Origin: Aphanothece cf. minutissima CCALA 015
GTDB taxonomy: Bacteria > Cyanobacteriota > Cyanobacteriia > PCC-6307 > Cyanobiaceae
Direction: 5' to 3'
Assembly (NCBI GenBank): GCA_003003925.1
Contig: PVWP01000001.1
Span: 479,876-543,875 of the forward strand
Length of the DNA: 64,000 bases
Numbering within the stretch: position 1 is the first letter of the stretch; every line of letters begins with the position of its first letter. Of the stretch, positions 53,882 through 61,182 are shown piece after piece. The position numbers were made by a program, and so were the translations under genes. The notes under the pieces are model-generated. The model saw only the letters and a program-made list of their open reading frames with translations. It was not told the DNA's origin and made no database searches.

Positions 53882-54250
53882 GCCGCATCACGCTGCCGCC
53901 GAGTGGCAGGCAGGGAGTCCAACTCTTGATGACGGTATCTTCTCGACTTTTCGACTCAAGGGGTCTCCTCTGTGGCTTGCCACTTGACCCAAGCGGAAGG
54001 GTGGCCTCCATCACGGTGTCCTTCTGAGCGGTGTCCTTCCCGTCCAGAGGGATGAGGACACGATCACCGGCCCAGGAGAACACCGTCATGGGTTGGGCAG
54101 CGGAGGTCGCCCAATCCTGCATCAGCAGGCCGATGTCCACGGCAGGCTGTATGGAGTTGGGCTGGGACACTCCGGTGCACATAGGTCCTCCAGCGCCTCC
54201 ACGACTGAACTCTCCCAGAACTGTTGATCTTTCGGCAAACTTCAGCCGAA
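53882..54250. other. intergenic spacer of the insert, possible gene remnant
   Basis: 369 bases between the LysR stop and the acnB-tail copy, of intermediate composition. On the minus strand a protein-like stretch runs from ~54214 to ~53880 (segments PAVDIGLLMQDWATSAAQPM and FSWAGDRVLIPLDGKDTAQK), but it has no credible start because upstream it runs antisense through the acnB-tail copy. It may be the 3' part of a truncated gene. Not recognised. Confidence 0.35.
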
Positions 54251-54434
54251 GGTGTGCGCCCTGCTGGGCCGCATCCCCAGCCCGGCCGAGTACCTGGAGA
54301 TCGTGGCCGCCAACATCGACCCCCTCTCCGACCAGCTCTACCGCTACCTCAACTTCGACCAGATCGATGGCTTCGAGGATGCCGGCCGCGTGGTGAGCGT
54401 GGAGGAGGAGGCGAAGGTGCTGGCGTAGGTTTAG
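54251..54434 (+). pseudogene. second, diverged copy of the acnB 3' end
   Basis: Aligns without gaps over 184 bases to the end of acnB (51783-51966) with 12 differences by my count, about 93% identity. It encodes [16 protein letters not shown] onwards to EEEAKVLA and stops at TAG 54426-54428, two codons earlier than the intact gene. Several of the differences are synonymous third-position changes, so this looks like a homologous allele tail and not a recent copy. There is no acnB sequence upstream of 54251. The remnant and the intact gene bracket the SDR-LysR insert. Confidence 0.9.
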
Positions 54435-54492
54435 GGGCCGCAATGATGGAGAGCCGTGAGTCACGGCTCGATCCTTCGCCGTAGCCGGGGGC

Positions 54493-55236
54493 TCAGCCCC
54501 CCACCACCAGGGCGTCGACAATCTCGTAGCGCTCGAAGTTCTCGCCAAGCAGCAGCACCGACAAATCGCCGCGCCGCTGCACGGTGAGCTTCTCGGGCTG
54601 ATCGGAAGCGACAGCCTTGCCCTTCACGAACAGGAACTGGCGCTTCTGGCCCTCGGGGGTGGTGACCACCACCGTGGCGCTGCTGTTGGCCCGGCGGATC
54701 ACGGAAGCCTTGCACCTGGTGGCCTTGCCGCTGCTCCCGGAGCCACAGGGCACCTCCGCGGAGGCGTGGTACGGCGTGCCTGGGATCAGGGCGTCACGGG
54801 ATGCGGGCACGGGGGCGAGGGGAGCACCATTGATCCCCACCTTGAGGCTGTAGGTGCTGGATTCGTTGCGGCGCGCCGCCGGCCGCATCAGATACACCCT
54901 CACCCTGACGTCGCCATCGCTTGGCAAGGGTCCACGGAAGCGATTGCCGGAGCTGCTGCCGATGAACAGGGCGGTGTCGGTCCCGGCCGCCATCACGTTG
55001 AAGTAGTTCTGTGGGTTGGAACCCTTGAGTTCCACGCTCAGGGTCTGACCGGCACCGGCCCGCAGTTTGTAATCGATGGTCTGGTCGCCCTTGAGCTGGC
55101 CCTTCAGCAGGGTGGAATCAGCTCCGGCTCGAAACGTGACCCTCTGACTCTCGATCGCCGTCCGGGCCAGTCCGACTCCAGCCGGGAGGCTGATGGCCAC
55201 AAGGCCAGCGGCTGCGAAGGCGAGTGGTGTACGCAT
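54493..55236 (-). CDS. secreted protein with lysozyme-inhibitor (PliG/PliI)-like domain
   Basis: 247 aa protein with an N-terminal signal peptide (RTPLAFAAAGLVAISLPAGV, cleavage after ~GLA) and a beta-rich mature part. Residues ~30-130 (GQLKGDQTIDYKLRAGAGQ, SVELKGSNPQNYFNVMAAG, DVRVRVYLMRPAARRNE, STYSLKVGI) resemble the g-type lysozyme inhibitor / 'DNA breaking-rejoining' family common in proteobacteria. The C-terminal part (~155-245) has two cysteines (VPCGSG, TRCKAS) and ends FERYEIVDALVVGG. The ATG at 55236 places the hydrophobic core correctly; the frame also opens at 55257. Periplasmic. Role could be lysozyme defence, but only fold-level similarity supports it. Confidence 0.62.
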   Translation of the reverse strand: MRTPLAFAAAGLVAISLPAGVGLARTAIESQRVTFRAGADSTLLKGQLKGDQTIDYKLRAGAGQTLSVELKGSNPQNYFNVMAAGTDTALFIGSSSGNRFRGPLPSDGDVRVRVYLMRPAARRNESSTYSLKVGINGAPLAPVPASRDALIPGTPYHASAEVPCGSGSSGKATRCKASVIRRANSSATVVVTTPEGQKRQFLFVKGKAVASDQPEKLTVQRRGDLSVLLLGENFERYEIVDALVVGG

Positions 55237-55442
55237 TGGGCCATTGCTCGGGGCCAATCCATACCCTATCTCTCTGGCTCTAGAGACTGTTTCTTACCGC
55301 CTGTGGAATAACTGGATGGGCAGTTCCGATTTGTTGAGAAAAGTGGGATGAACTCGTGAGCTAACGCTGCCCCCGAGTTACAGGGAGATAGCATAGGGAA
55401 AGGGTGAAAAGCTGGAGGTGGCCTGTCAACTCAAAAGGCATA
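55237..55442. other. 206-base AT-richer intergenic region, nothing recognised
   Basis: Lies between the lysozyme-inhibitor-like gene and the HNH gene, both leftward. Composition is markedly lower in GC than the core genome. No ORF, tRNA-like fold or clear terminator seen; it presumably holds the promoter of the secreted-protein gene. Confidence 0.3.
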
Positions 55443-55907
55443 TTAGGCACTATCTGGACAACCAATTCTGGGTGAACCTGTATTCATGCCACCAGAATAG
55501 GCTGCACCAGCGCCAATCGTTACAGCTGCAACGAGCCTCGCACCATTCGCATATCCAGCTTGTGTGCCATCCCGATTTCGTGCATGGTACGATCCACCTT
55601 TTAGTATTTCGATTCTGCCGGCATTTGCCCCTCCCCGAGTTGTTGCATTCTGCGCATCACAGTTGGGACATAAGAGCCTCAGATTCTCGGTCCTGTTATC
55701 CCTTGCATTGCCAGATATATGGTCCAGAATCAGCCCTAGCGGTTGTCCATTCCAGACCAGAGGATTTGCATTAAATTGGCACTGCTGGTTGTCGCAGCGT
55801 TCAAGTAGGCCGCGTGAGCGTCTCCATTCAAGGTAATGGCGGCGCACTGTGCTTCGGTTTGGCTTGTCCTCCGACATTCGGAGCACCTCTTCAGCTGAAC
55901 GTTTCAT
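55443..55907 (-). CDS. HNH endonuclease domain protein
   Basis: Predicted small nuclease of 154 aa. The HNH zinc fold is visible: first Cys pair in RCDNQQCQF, the catalytic region LILDHISGNARDNRTENLRL (His and Asn) and the second pair in CPNCDAQ. The N-terminus KPNRSTVRRHYLEWRR is helical and basic. The C-terminal ~45 residues are Gly/Ala-rich (AAVTIGAGAAYSGGM), an odd tail for this family. An AAGGAGGTG ribosome-binding site at 55912-55920 on the minus strand lies 4 bases before the ATG, supporting a real gene. AT-richer than the core; likely a mobile-element or phage-derived orphan. Confidence 0.85.
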   Translation of the reverse strand: MKRSAEEVLRMSEDKPNRSTVRRHYLEWRRSRGLLERCDNQQCQFNANPLVWNGQPLGLILDHISGNARDNRTENLRLLCPNCDAQNATTRGGANAGRIEILKGGSYHARNRDGTQAGYANGARLVAAVTIGAGAAYSGGMNTGSPRIGCPDSA

Positions 55908-55911
55908 GGAG

Positions 55912-55920
55912 CACCTCCTT
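55912..55920 (-). promoter_or_regulatory. strong Shine-Dalgarno of the HNH gene
   Basis: AAGGAGGTG on the minus strand, 4 bases from the ATG at 55907; it supports the start and the reality of the HNH gene. Confidence 0.75.
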
Positions 55921-56215
55921 CATTGATGCCTAACACTTCTTAGGCGGAACCATCTAAGTCCCAAACTTTCAGCCTTGGGAAGCATAAAAGCGAGTTGCCC
56001 TGAGGGCAACACAACCCCGTCGACCTAGGCAGACCCGTCGAAACACCCTGCTGCCGCAGTGGCCCAACTTGGCCATCCATTGACACTCCATCCAAGGACT
56101 GGTTGCACCCCATCTCGCCGCATTGGGGCAGATTGAGACGGACCAGCTTGAGCGCGAAGCTTCCACCAGCGTCACTCTGAATCGCTGAACCTCTGGCGCC
56201 CGCTGGCTTGGCCGA
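55921..56215. other. intergenic region without a gene
   Basis: About 300 bases between the HNH gene and the HEPN gene. Apart from a terminator-like hairpin (55994-56010) and a 5-bp repeat (CCTAA/TTAGG, 55928-55943) I see nothing. A 68-codon open frame on the minus strand (55969-56175) has no homology-like features and no ribosome-binding site. Confidence 0.4.
55994..56010 (-). terminator. leftward terminator-like hairpin after the HEPN-MNT pair
   Basis: GTTGCCC and GGGCAAC pair perfectly around TGA. On the minus strand the stem is followed by TCGCTTTTATG, a short T-rich tract, so it could end transcription of the HEPN-MNT operon ~206 bases after its last stop. Confidence 0.4.
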
Positions 56216-56587
56216 TCAACCGAGCCCCGCCACAGCCCGCTCGCAGCGTTCCAGTTCGGCCTCCAGCAGGGTCAGCAGCACCGATCGCTCGGCCGGCAGC
56301 GGGAAGGGGCCTGCCTCGTAGCGGGCCTCCACGGCGAACTCCTGCAGCGCCGCCAGCCGGGGCTCCAGAACCTGTCCCGCCACAGCGGCCAGGTCGCTCA
56401 GCTCATGCACCCGTGGTGGCCGGCGATCGCTCAGCACGATCCAGGCCTTGAGCAGCTTCTCCACCACCTGCTGGGCGGTGAAGCCCCAGTCCTCCTCCGG
56501 ATACGCAGGGTCCAGTCCGATCCGCAAGGTCCTCAGATGGCGGCGCACGATCGCCAGCAGCAGGGCCGCGTCCTCAGCCGGCGACAT
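56216..56587 (-). CDS. HEPN domain protein (toxin-like partner of MNT)
   Basis: All-helical HEPN protein of 123 aa. Characteristic parts are DWGFTAQQVVEKLLKAWIVL (the helix that packs in the dimer), RRPPRVHELSDLAAVAG and the terminal ARYEAGPFPLP (the 'ARYP' block of MNT-associated HEPN). The RX4HXY RNase motif of classical HepT is not seen at the C-terminus; an R-x4-H (RPPRVH) occurs mid-protein. The start is the ATG at 56587, 14 bases inside the MNT gene, so the two are translationally coupled. In this family the HEPN protein is the toxin and the MNT its antitoxin; here that is inferred. Confidence 0.8.
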   Translation of the reverse strand: MSPAEDAALLLAIVRRHLRTLRIGLDPAYPEEDWGFTAQQVVEKLLKAWIVLSDRRPPRVHELSDLAAVAGQVLEPRLAALQEFAVEARYEAGPFPLPAERSVLLTLLEAELERCERAVAGLG

Positions 56588-56993
56588 AGAGCACCTTCCC
56601 CTCGCAGGCCACATCGCCGAACACGTGCCAGCGGGAGCCACTCAACCGTTCCGCGTCGGCGGCACCGGCCAGCACCAGGTCCACCCTGACGCCGAGGGGC
56701 CCGAGGGCCGCTCGAAAGCGCTGCCAGCAGGCGGCTTTCTCGGCGGGGGTGAGCTGGAGGCGGTCCACGATCACGGCCAGGTCCAGGTCCGAATCGGGGC
56801 GCGCCTCGCCCCGGGCCCGCGATCCGAACACCAGCACCGCCCTCACATCGGCGTCGGCACAGAGCCGTGCCAGGGCCAGGGCACAGGCCTCCGGATCCAG
56901 GCCGGGGCCGAGATCCGGCAGCGCCGCCAGCCCCCTGGGCTCACGCCAGGGAATCGCGGGCGGTACGAACGGCTGTGCGAAGGCGGAAACCAT
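56574..56993 (-). CDS. MNT-type nucleotidyltransferase (antitoxin-like partner of HEPN)
   Basis: Minimal nucleotidyltransferase of 139 aa with the pol-beta signature VLVFGSRARGEARPDSDLDL (GS-x10-D-x-D) at residues ~54-73, so the metal-binding aspartates are intact. MNT antitoxins of the MntA type inactivate their HEPN partner by adenylylation. The ~45 residues before the catalytic motif are Pro/Leu-rich with LARLCADADV. It overlaps the HEPN gene by 14 bases. Located in the accessory stretch between the HNH gene and the core antiporter gene. Confidence 0.85.
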   Translation of the reverse strand: MVSAFAQPFVPPAIPWREPRGLAALPDLGPGLDPEACALALARLCADADVRAVLVFGSRARGEARPDSDLDLAVIVDRLQLTPAEKAACWQRFRAALGPLGVRVDLVLAGAADAERLSGSRWHVFGDVACEGKVLYVAG

Positions 56994-57064
56994 GGCAAAA
57001 CGCTACCGCCGCTGACCCCAAGGGCCTATCGGCGTGACTCACACCAGCCAGGCCTGCCGTCCTT

Positions 57065-58156
57065 CTAGTCGCCGCCCTGAACGGCCAGGAGCTTGCGCTG
57101 CTGCTTCCAGCGCAGCACCTGCCAGACCAGGAACACCATCAGCAGCGGCAGCACCGCCACCAGCACCACGAACCGGTAGGTGTTGTCGACGATCTCGCCG
57201 CCGGCGGTGGAGGCCAGGACCTGCTCCACCAGATAGAGCCCATAGAGACCCAGCAGAATCCAGCCCTCAAGGCGGGAGATCACCCCGTTGGTCCAGAAGA
57301 TCGGCAGGCAGGCCAGGGTGGTGGCCACCATGATCGGCAGATCGCGGTTAATCATCACCGGATCCACCGCCAGCCCCTTGCCGCCGGCCACCACGGCGCA
57401 GAGCCCCAGGATCACGATCTGGTTGAGCAGGTTGCTGCCCACCACGTTGCCGATGGCCAGGTCGGCCTTGCCCCGGTAGGCGGCCACGACGGAGGTGACC
57501 AGCTCGGGCATGGAGGTGCCGGCCGCCACGATCGTCAGGCCGATCACCGTCTGGCTCACCCCCAGGGCCACGGCGGCCGTGGTGGCCCCGCGCACCAGCA
57601 GCTGGGAGCCGACCACCAGCAGGGCCAGGCCCGCCGCCAGCTTGAAGGCGGCCACCAGCGGTGTGGCCCGCTCGTTCTCGTTGTCGTCGTCCTCCTCGGA
57701 ATCCTCCGAGGCGGTGCGGATCTCCCAGACCAGATTGGCCACCGTCGCGAACAGCAGCGCCACCCCGGCCTGCCAGGTGAGCCGGCCCCCCGAGGCCATG
57801 CCCCACACGGCCATCGAGACACCCAGCAGCAGCGGCACGTCCCGGCGCACCAGGCGGCTCCTGACGCGCAGGGGAACGATCGCCGCGCTGGCGCCCAGCA
57901 CCACCAGGATGTTGAAGATGTTGCTGCCCACCACGTTGCTGACCGCCAGGTCCGCATCCCCCTGAATGGTGGACAGCACGCTCACGAACAGCTCCGGCGT
58001 ACTGGTGCCCAAAGACACCACCGTCAGGCCGATCACCAGCTGGGGGATGCCCAGCAGCAGGGACAGGGCGACCGAACCGGCCACGAACAGTTCCCCGCCG
58101 CCGAACAGCACCAGGATCCCGAGGATGATCTCGACGAAACTGGGCAGGGTGGGCAT
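57065..58156 (-). CDS. calcium/sodium antiporter (CaCA family, YrbG-like)
   Basis: Inner-membrane cation exchanger of 363 aa with ten or so helices and two inverted alpha repeats: GTSTPELFVSVLS with SNVVGSNIFNILVVLG in the first half, GTSMPELVTSVVA with GNVVGSNLLNQIVILG in the second. A central acidic cytoplasmic loop (EDSEEDDDNENER) may sense cations. The open frame extends to 58303, but the ATG at 58156 matches the family start just before TM1. Resumes core-type composition after the accessory region. Divergent from the radical SAM gene. Confidence 0.93.
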   Translation of the reverse strand: MPTLPSFVEIILGILVLFGGGELFVAGSVALSLLLGIPQLVIGLTVVSLGTSTPELFVSVLSTIQGDADLAVSNVVGSNIFNILVVLGASAAIVPLRVRSRLVRRDVPLLLGVSMAVWGMASGGRLTWQAGVALLFATVANLVWEIRTASEDSEEDDDNENERATPLVAAFKLAAGLALLVVGSQLLVRGATTAAVALGVSQTVIGLTIVAAGTSMPELVTSVVAAYRGKADLAIGNVVGSNLLNQIVILGLCAVVAGGKGLAVDPVMINRDLPIMVATTLACLPIFWTNGVISRLEGWILLGLYGLYLVEQVLASTAGGEIVDNTYRFVVLVAVLPLLMVFLVWQVLRWKQQRKLLAVQGGD

Positions 58157-58244
58157 GGTGGCCTGTCGGATAGCGCGTGAGTTTAGGGAGGCGCCAGCCC
58201 GCCACCGGAAGTGACACGCTGGATCTCCCCGTCCCACCGCCCCC

Positions 58245-59918
58245 CTGAACCAGGAAACGCTGCTGTTTGAGCCGGCCCGGCCGGCCGCCGATGCCCTGCG
58301 CACCGTGCTGGCCTTCCCGAGCAGCTATTCGGTGGGGATCACCAGCCTGGGCTACCAGGTGGTGTGGGCCAGCCTGGCGCGCCGCAGCGACCTCGACGTG
58401 CGGCGGCTGTTCACCGACCAGGGGGACCCACCGCACCGCCATTGCGACCTGTTCGGCCTGTCGCTCAGCTGGGAGCTGGACGGACCGGTGCTGCTCGACC
58501 TGCTGGAGCAGCAGGGCATCCCCCTCTGGAGTCACCAGCGGGGAGAGGACGACCCGATCGTGTTCGGCGGTGGCCCGGTGCTCACCGCCAACCCGGAGCC
58601 CCTGGCCCCCTTCTTCGATGTGGTGCTGCTGGGCGACGGTGAACTGCTGCTGCCCGCCTTCATCGACGCGCTCCAGGCGGCTCGCGCCCTGCCCCGGCCC
58701 GAACGCCTGCGGCAGCTGGCCCGGGTTCCCGGGGTCTACGTGCCGGCGCTCTACGCACCCCGCTACGACAGCGATGGCACCCTGCTCGGGGTGGAGCCCA
58801 CCACCGCCGAGGTGCCGGCCACCATCGCCAAGCAGACCTGGCGCGGCAACACCCTCAGCCATTCCACGGTGATCACACCGGAGGCGGCCTGGCCCTCGAT
58901 CCACATGGTGGAGGTGGCCCGCAGCTGCCCGGAACTCTGCCGCTTCTGCCTGGCCAGCTACCTCACCCTGCCGTTCCGCACCGCCTCCCTCGACGACGGC
59001 CTGATCCCGGCGGTGGAGACGGGGCTGGCGGTGACCCAGCGGCTCGGCCTGCTGGGGGCCTCGGTGACCCAGCACCCCCAGTTCGCCGACCTGCTCACCT
59101 GGCTCGATCAGGACCGTTTCGAGGGCACCCGGGTCAGCGTCAGCTCGGTGCGGGCCGCCACGGTGACCCCCCAGCTGGGGCGGATCCTGGCCCGGCGGGG
59201 CAGCAAATCACTGACGATCGCGATTGAAAGCGGCAGCGAACGGATGCGCCGGGTGGTCAACAAGAAGCTGGCCGGCGAGGAGATCTTCGCGGCGGCCCGC
59301 TACGCGAAGGAAGGGGGCCTCAGCGGCCTGAAGCTCTACGGCATGGCGGGCCTGCCCAGCGAGGAGGAGGCCGACATCGAGGCCACCGCCGACCTGCTGC
59401 TGGCCCTCAGGAAGGCCACCCCGGGCCTGCGGCTGAGCCTCGGGGTGAGCACCTTCGTGCCCAAGGCCCACACCCCCTTCCAGTGGGAAGGGGTGCGGCC
59501 GGAGGCGGAGAAGCGCCTGCAGCGGCTGGCCCGGCGCCTGCAGCCCAAGGGGATCGAGCTGCGCCCCGAGAGCTACGGCTGGAGCGTGATCCAGGCCCTG
59601 CTCTCCCGCAGCGACCGGCGCCTGGCGCCGGTGATCGCCGCGGCCCGCGGCCGCCACGACAGCCAGGGCGGCTGGAAGACGGCCTACCGGGCGGTGCGGG
59701 CCGGGGAGGCAACGGCCCCCGCCGACCTGCCGGTCCCCCTGCCGGCGCCGCCCCCCTGGGAGGAGGTGGTCCACGCCACCTGGGACGAGGAGCGGGTGCT
59801 GCCCTGGACCCATCTGGAGGGTCCCCTGCCGCCCGCCACCCTGCTCAGGCATCGGCAGGAGGCGCTGGCCGGCGATAGCAGCGCAGACCCGCCAGCAGCA
59901 CCCACCCCGCCACATTGA
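58245..59918 (+). CDS. radical SAM protein with N-terminal B12-binding-like domain
   Basis: Radical S-adenosylmethionine enzyme of ~557 aa. The cluster motif CPELCRFC (C-x3-C-x2-C) is at nucleotides ~58927-58950, after an N-terminal Rossmann-type part (FPSSYSVGITSLGYQVVWAS, GLSLSWELDG, VFGGGPVLTANPEP). IAIESGSERMRRVVNKKL and KLYGMAGLPSEEEADIE are Elp3/MiaB-like barrel segments. The conserved N-terminus begins upstream of the first canonical codon (GTG 58305), and the only candidates before the in-frame stop at 58212 are CTGs, of which 58245 is used here. Its 3' end overlaps the convergent O-antigen-ligase-like gene by 74 bases. Substrate unknown. Confidence 0.88.
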   Translation: MNQETLLFEPARPAADALRTVLAFPSSYSVGITSLGYQVVWASLARRSDLDVRRLFTDQGDPPHRHCDLFGLSLSWELDGPVLLDLLEQQGIPLWSHQRGEDDPIVFGGGPVLTANPEPLAPFFDVVLLGDGELLLPAFIDALQAARALPRPERLRQLARVPGVYVPALYAPRYDSDGTLLGVEPTTAEVPATIAKQTWRGNTLSHSTVITPEAAWPSIHMVEVARSCPELCRFCLASYLTLPFRTASLDDGLIPAVETGLAVTQRLGLLGASVTQHPQFADLLTWLDQDRFEGTRVSVSSVRAATVTPQLGRILARRGSKSLTIAIESGSERMRRVVNKKLAGEEIFAAARYAKEGGLSGLKLYGMAGLPSEEEADIEATADLLLALRKATPGLRLSLGVSTFVPKAHTPFQWEGVRPEAEKRLQRLARRLQPKGIELRPESYGWSVIQALLSRSDRRLAPVIAAARGRHDSQGGWKTAYRAVRAGEATAPADLPVPLPAPPPWEEVVHATWDEERVLPWTHLEGPLPPATLLRHRQEALAGDSSADPPAAPTPPH

Positions 59919-61182
59919 CCCGGCTGTCATAAAGGGGGATGTCGGTGGCGTGCAGGGCCACCAGCACCAGGGCCGCGGCCCACCAGGCCCGGTCGAACAG
60001 GGCCCCGCCGGCCATGCCCAGCCGCCCGGCCCGGAGCAGCAGCCACAGCACCAGGCCCACCACCAGGACGGCGACCGGCACCCCGTGGCTCATCGCCAGA
60101 TCGATCGGGAGGTTGTGGGGGTGGCCGTGCCAGAAGCCGGTGCGCATCGGATAGATGATGCTGAAGGCGGCCGCCCCCCAGCCCAGCCAGGGCCGTTCGG
60201 CGATCAGCCCCAGGGCCACCTGCCACTGGGCCAGGCGGGTGATCGCCAGGGGCCGCTGGCCGCCGTGCTCGAGGTCGATCAGCCGGCCCCAGATCGCCTC
60301 GGGCACCACCTGCCGGGCCAGTTCCTGCGGGGCCGCCGGCACCCAGGGCAGGGTGGACAGGCCGATCACCGCCAGCACCACCAGCAGCACCGGCAGCAGC
60401 CACAGCCAGCTGCCGGGCCCGGCCACCACGGGCACCGCCAGCATCAGGGCCCCCCAGGCATTGCGAGAATCGGTGAGGAACACCGCCGCCACCAGGCCGG
60501 CGGCGATCACCAGCACCACCCCCCGGCGGCGCCAGCCGAGGCCCCCCTCCAGCAGGGCCGCCAGGGTCAGGGGCCAGGCCAGCACCAGCCAGGCGCCGGC
60601 GATGTTGGCGTAGTCGAACAGCCCGGCCAGCCGCTCCGGCGGATTGCCGCCGGCCTTGATGTGCCAGATGATCAGGCCCCCCAGCCACTGGAAGGGTCCG
60701 CTCCAGCCCCACCAGATCTGGCCCAGGCCGGTGAGGATCACCGGCACCGTGCCGGCCACCACCGCCAGGGCCACCCGGCGGCGGGCGGCGGGGGTGCCCA
60801 GATACACCTGGAAGCCCCAGAACCCCCAGAAGAAGGGCAGCCAGTTGCCGAGCCCCAGCCAGGCCAGGTCATTGCTGGCGGCCCGGAAGCAGCCCAGCAC
60901 CATCAGCACCGCCGCCGCCAGGAGCACCACGTTGGCCCGGTCGGCCAGCACCGGGCGGCGGTGGCGGCTGCCCAGGATCAGGGCCAGCAGCAGGGCCAGA
61001 CCCGCCAGAAAGGCACTGCTGGCCAGCAGGACCATCCCCAGCTGGAAGCAGCGCCAGCCCAGGGGCGTGGCGGCGGCCGGCTTGGGCGCCATCAGGCGCT
61101 CGTCGAGGGCGGAAAAACGGATCACCGGAGCGGTGGCGGCAGCGGAGGACCGACGGCGGGTCCCGGGAGACGGCTCAATCAA
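59845..61182 (-). CDS. O-antigen ligase family membrane protein (Wzy/IctB-like)
   Basis: Polytopic membrane protein of 445 aa with about twelve hydrophobic helices and the large periplasmic loop of the Wzy_C family (around LARQVVPEAIWGRLIDLEHGG, RPWLGWGAAAFSIIYP and FWHGHPHNLPIDLAMSHG, the H-x-x-x-HN signature). Relatives ligate polysaccharide to lipid A; one cyanobacterial branch was named IctB for a supposed role in inorganic carbon accumulation. Which applies here is not decidable. The start at 61182 overlaps the purU stop by 8 bases, suggesting co-transcription; the end overlaps the radical SAM gene. Confidence 0.85.
   Translation of the reverse strand: MIEPSPGTRRRSSAAATAPVIRFSALDERLMAPKPAAATPLGWRCFQLGMVLLASSAFLAGLALLLALILGSRHRRPVLADRANVVLLAAAVLMVLGCFRAASNDLAWLGLGNWLPFFWGFWGFQVYLGTPAARRRVALAVVAGTVPVILTGLGQIWWGWSGPFQWLGGLIIWHIKAGGNPPERLAGLFDYANIAGAWLVLAWPLTLAALLEGGLGWRRRGVVLVIAAGLVAAVFLTDSRNAWGALMLAVPVVAGPGSWLWLLPVLLVVLAVIGLSTLPWVPAAPQELARQVVPEAIWGRLIDLEHGGQRPLAITRLAQWQVALGLIAERPWLGWGAAAFSIIYPMRTGFWHGHPHNLPIDLAMSHGVPVAVLVVGLVLWLLLRAGRLGMAGGALFDRAWWAAALVLVALHATDIPLYDSRVNVAGWVLLAGLRCYRRPAPPADA

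Noticed and set aside
53868-54548. 226-codon minus-strand frame across the acnB remnant
   Set aside because: Its upstream half is antisense of the acnB tail, so it cannot be one gene; only the 3' part may be a remnant and is described as such.
55969-56175. 68-codon minus-strand frame between HNH and HEPN genes
   Set aside because: No ribosome-binding site, unusual Cys/Arg/Trp content, overlaps the terminator-like hairpin.
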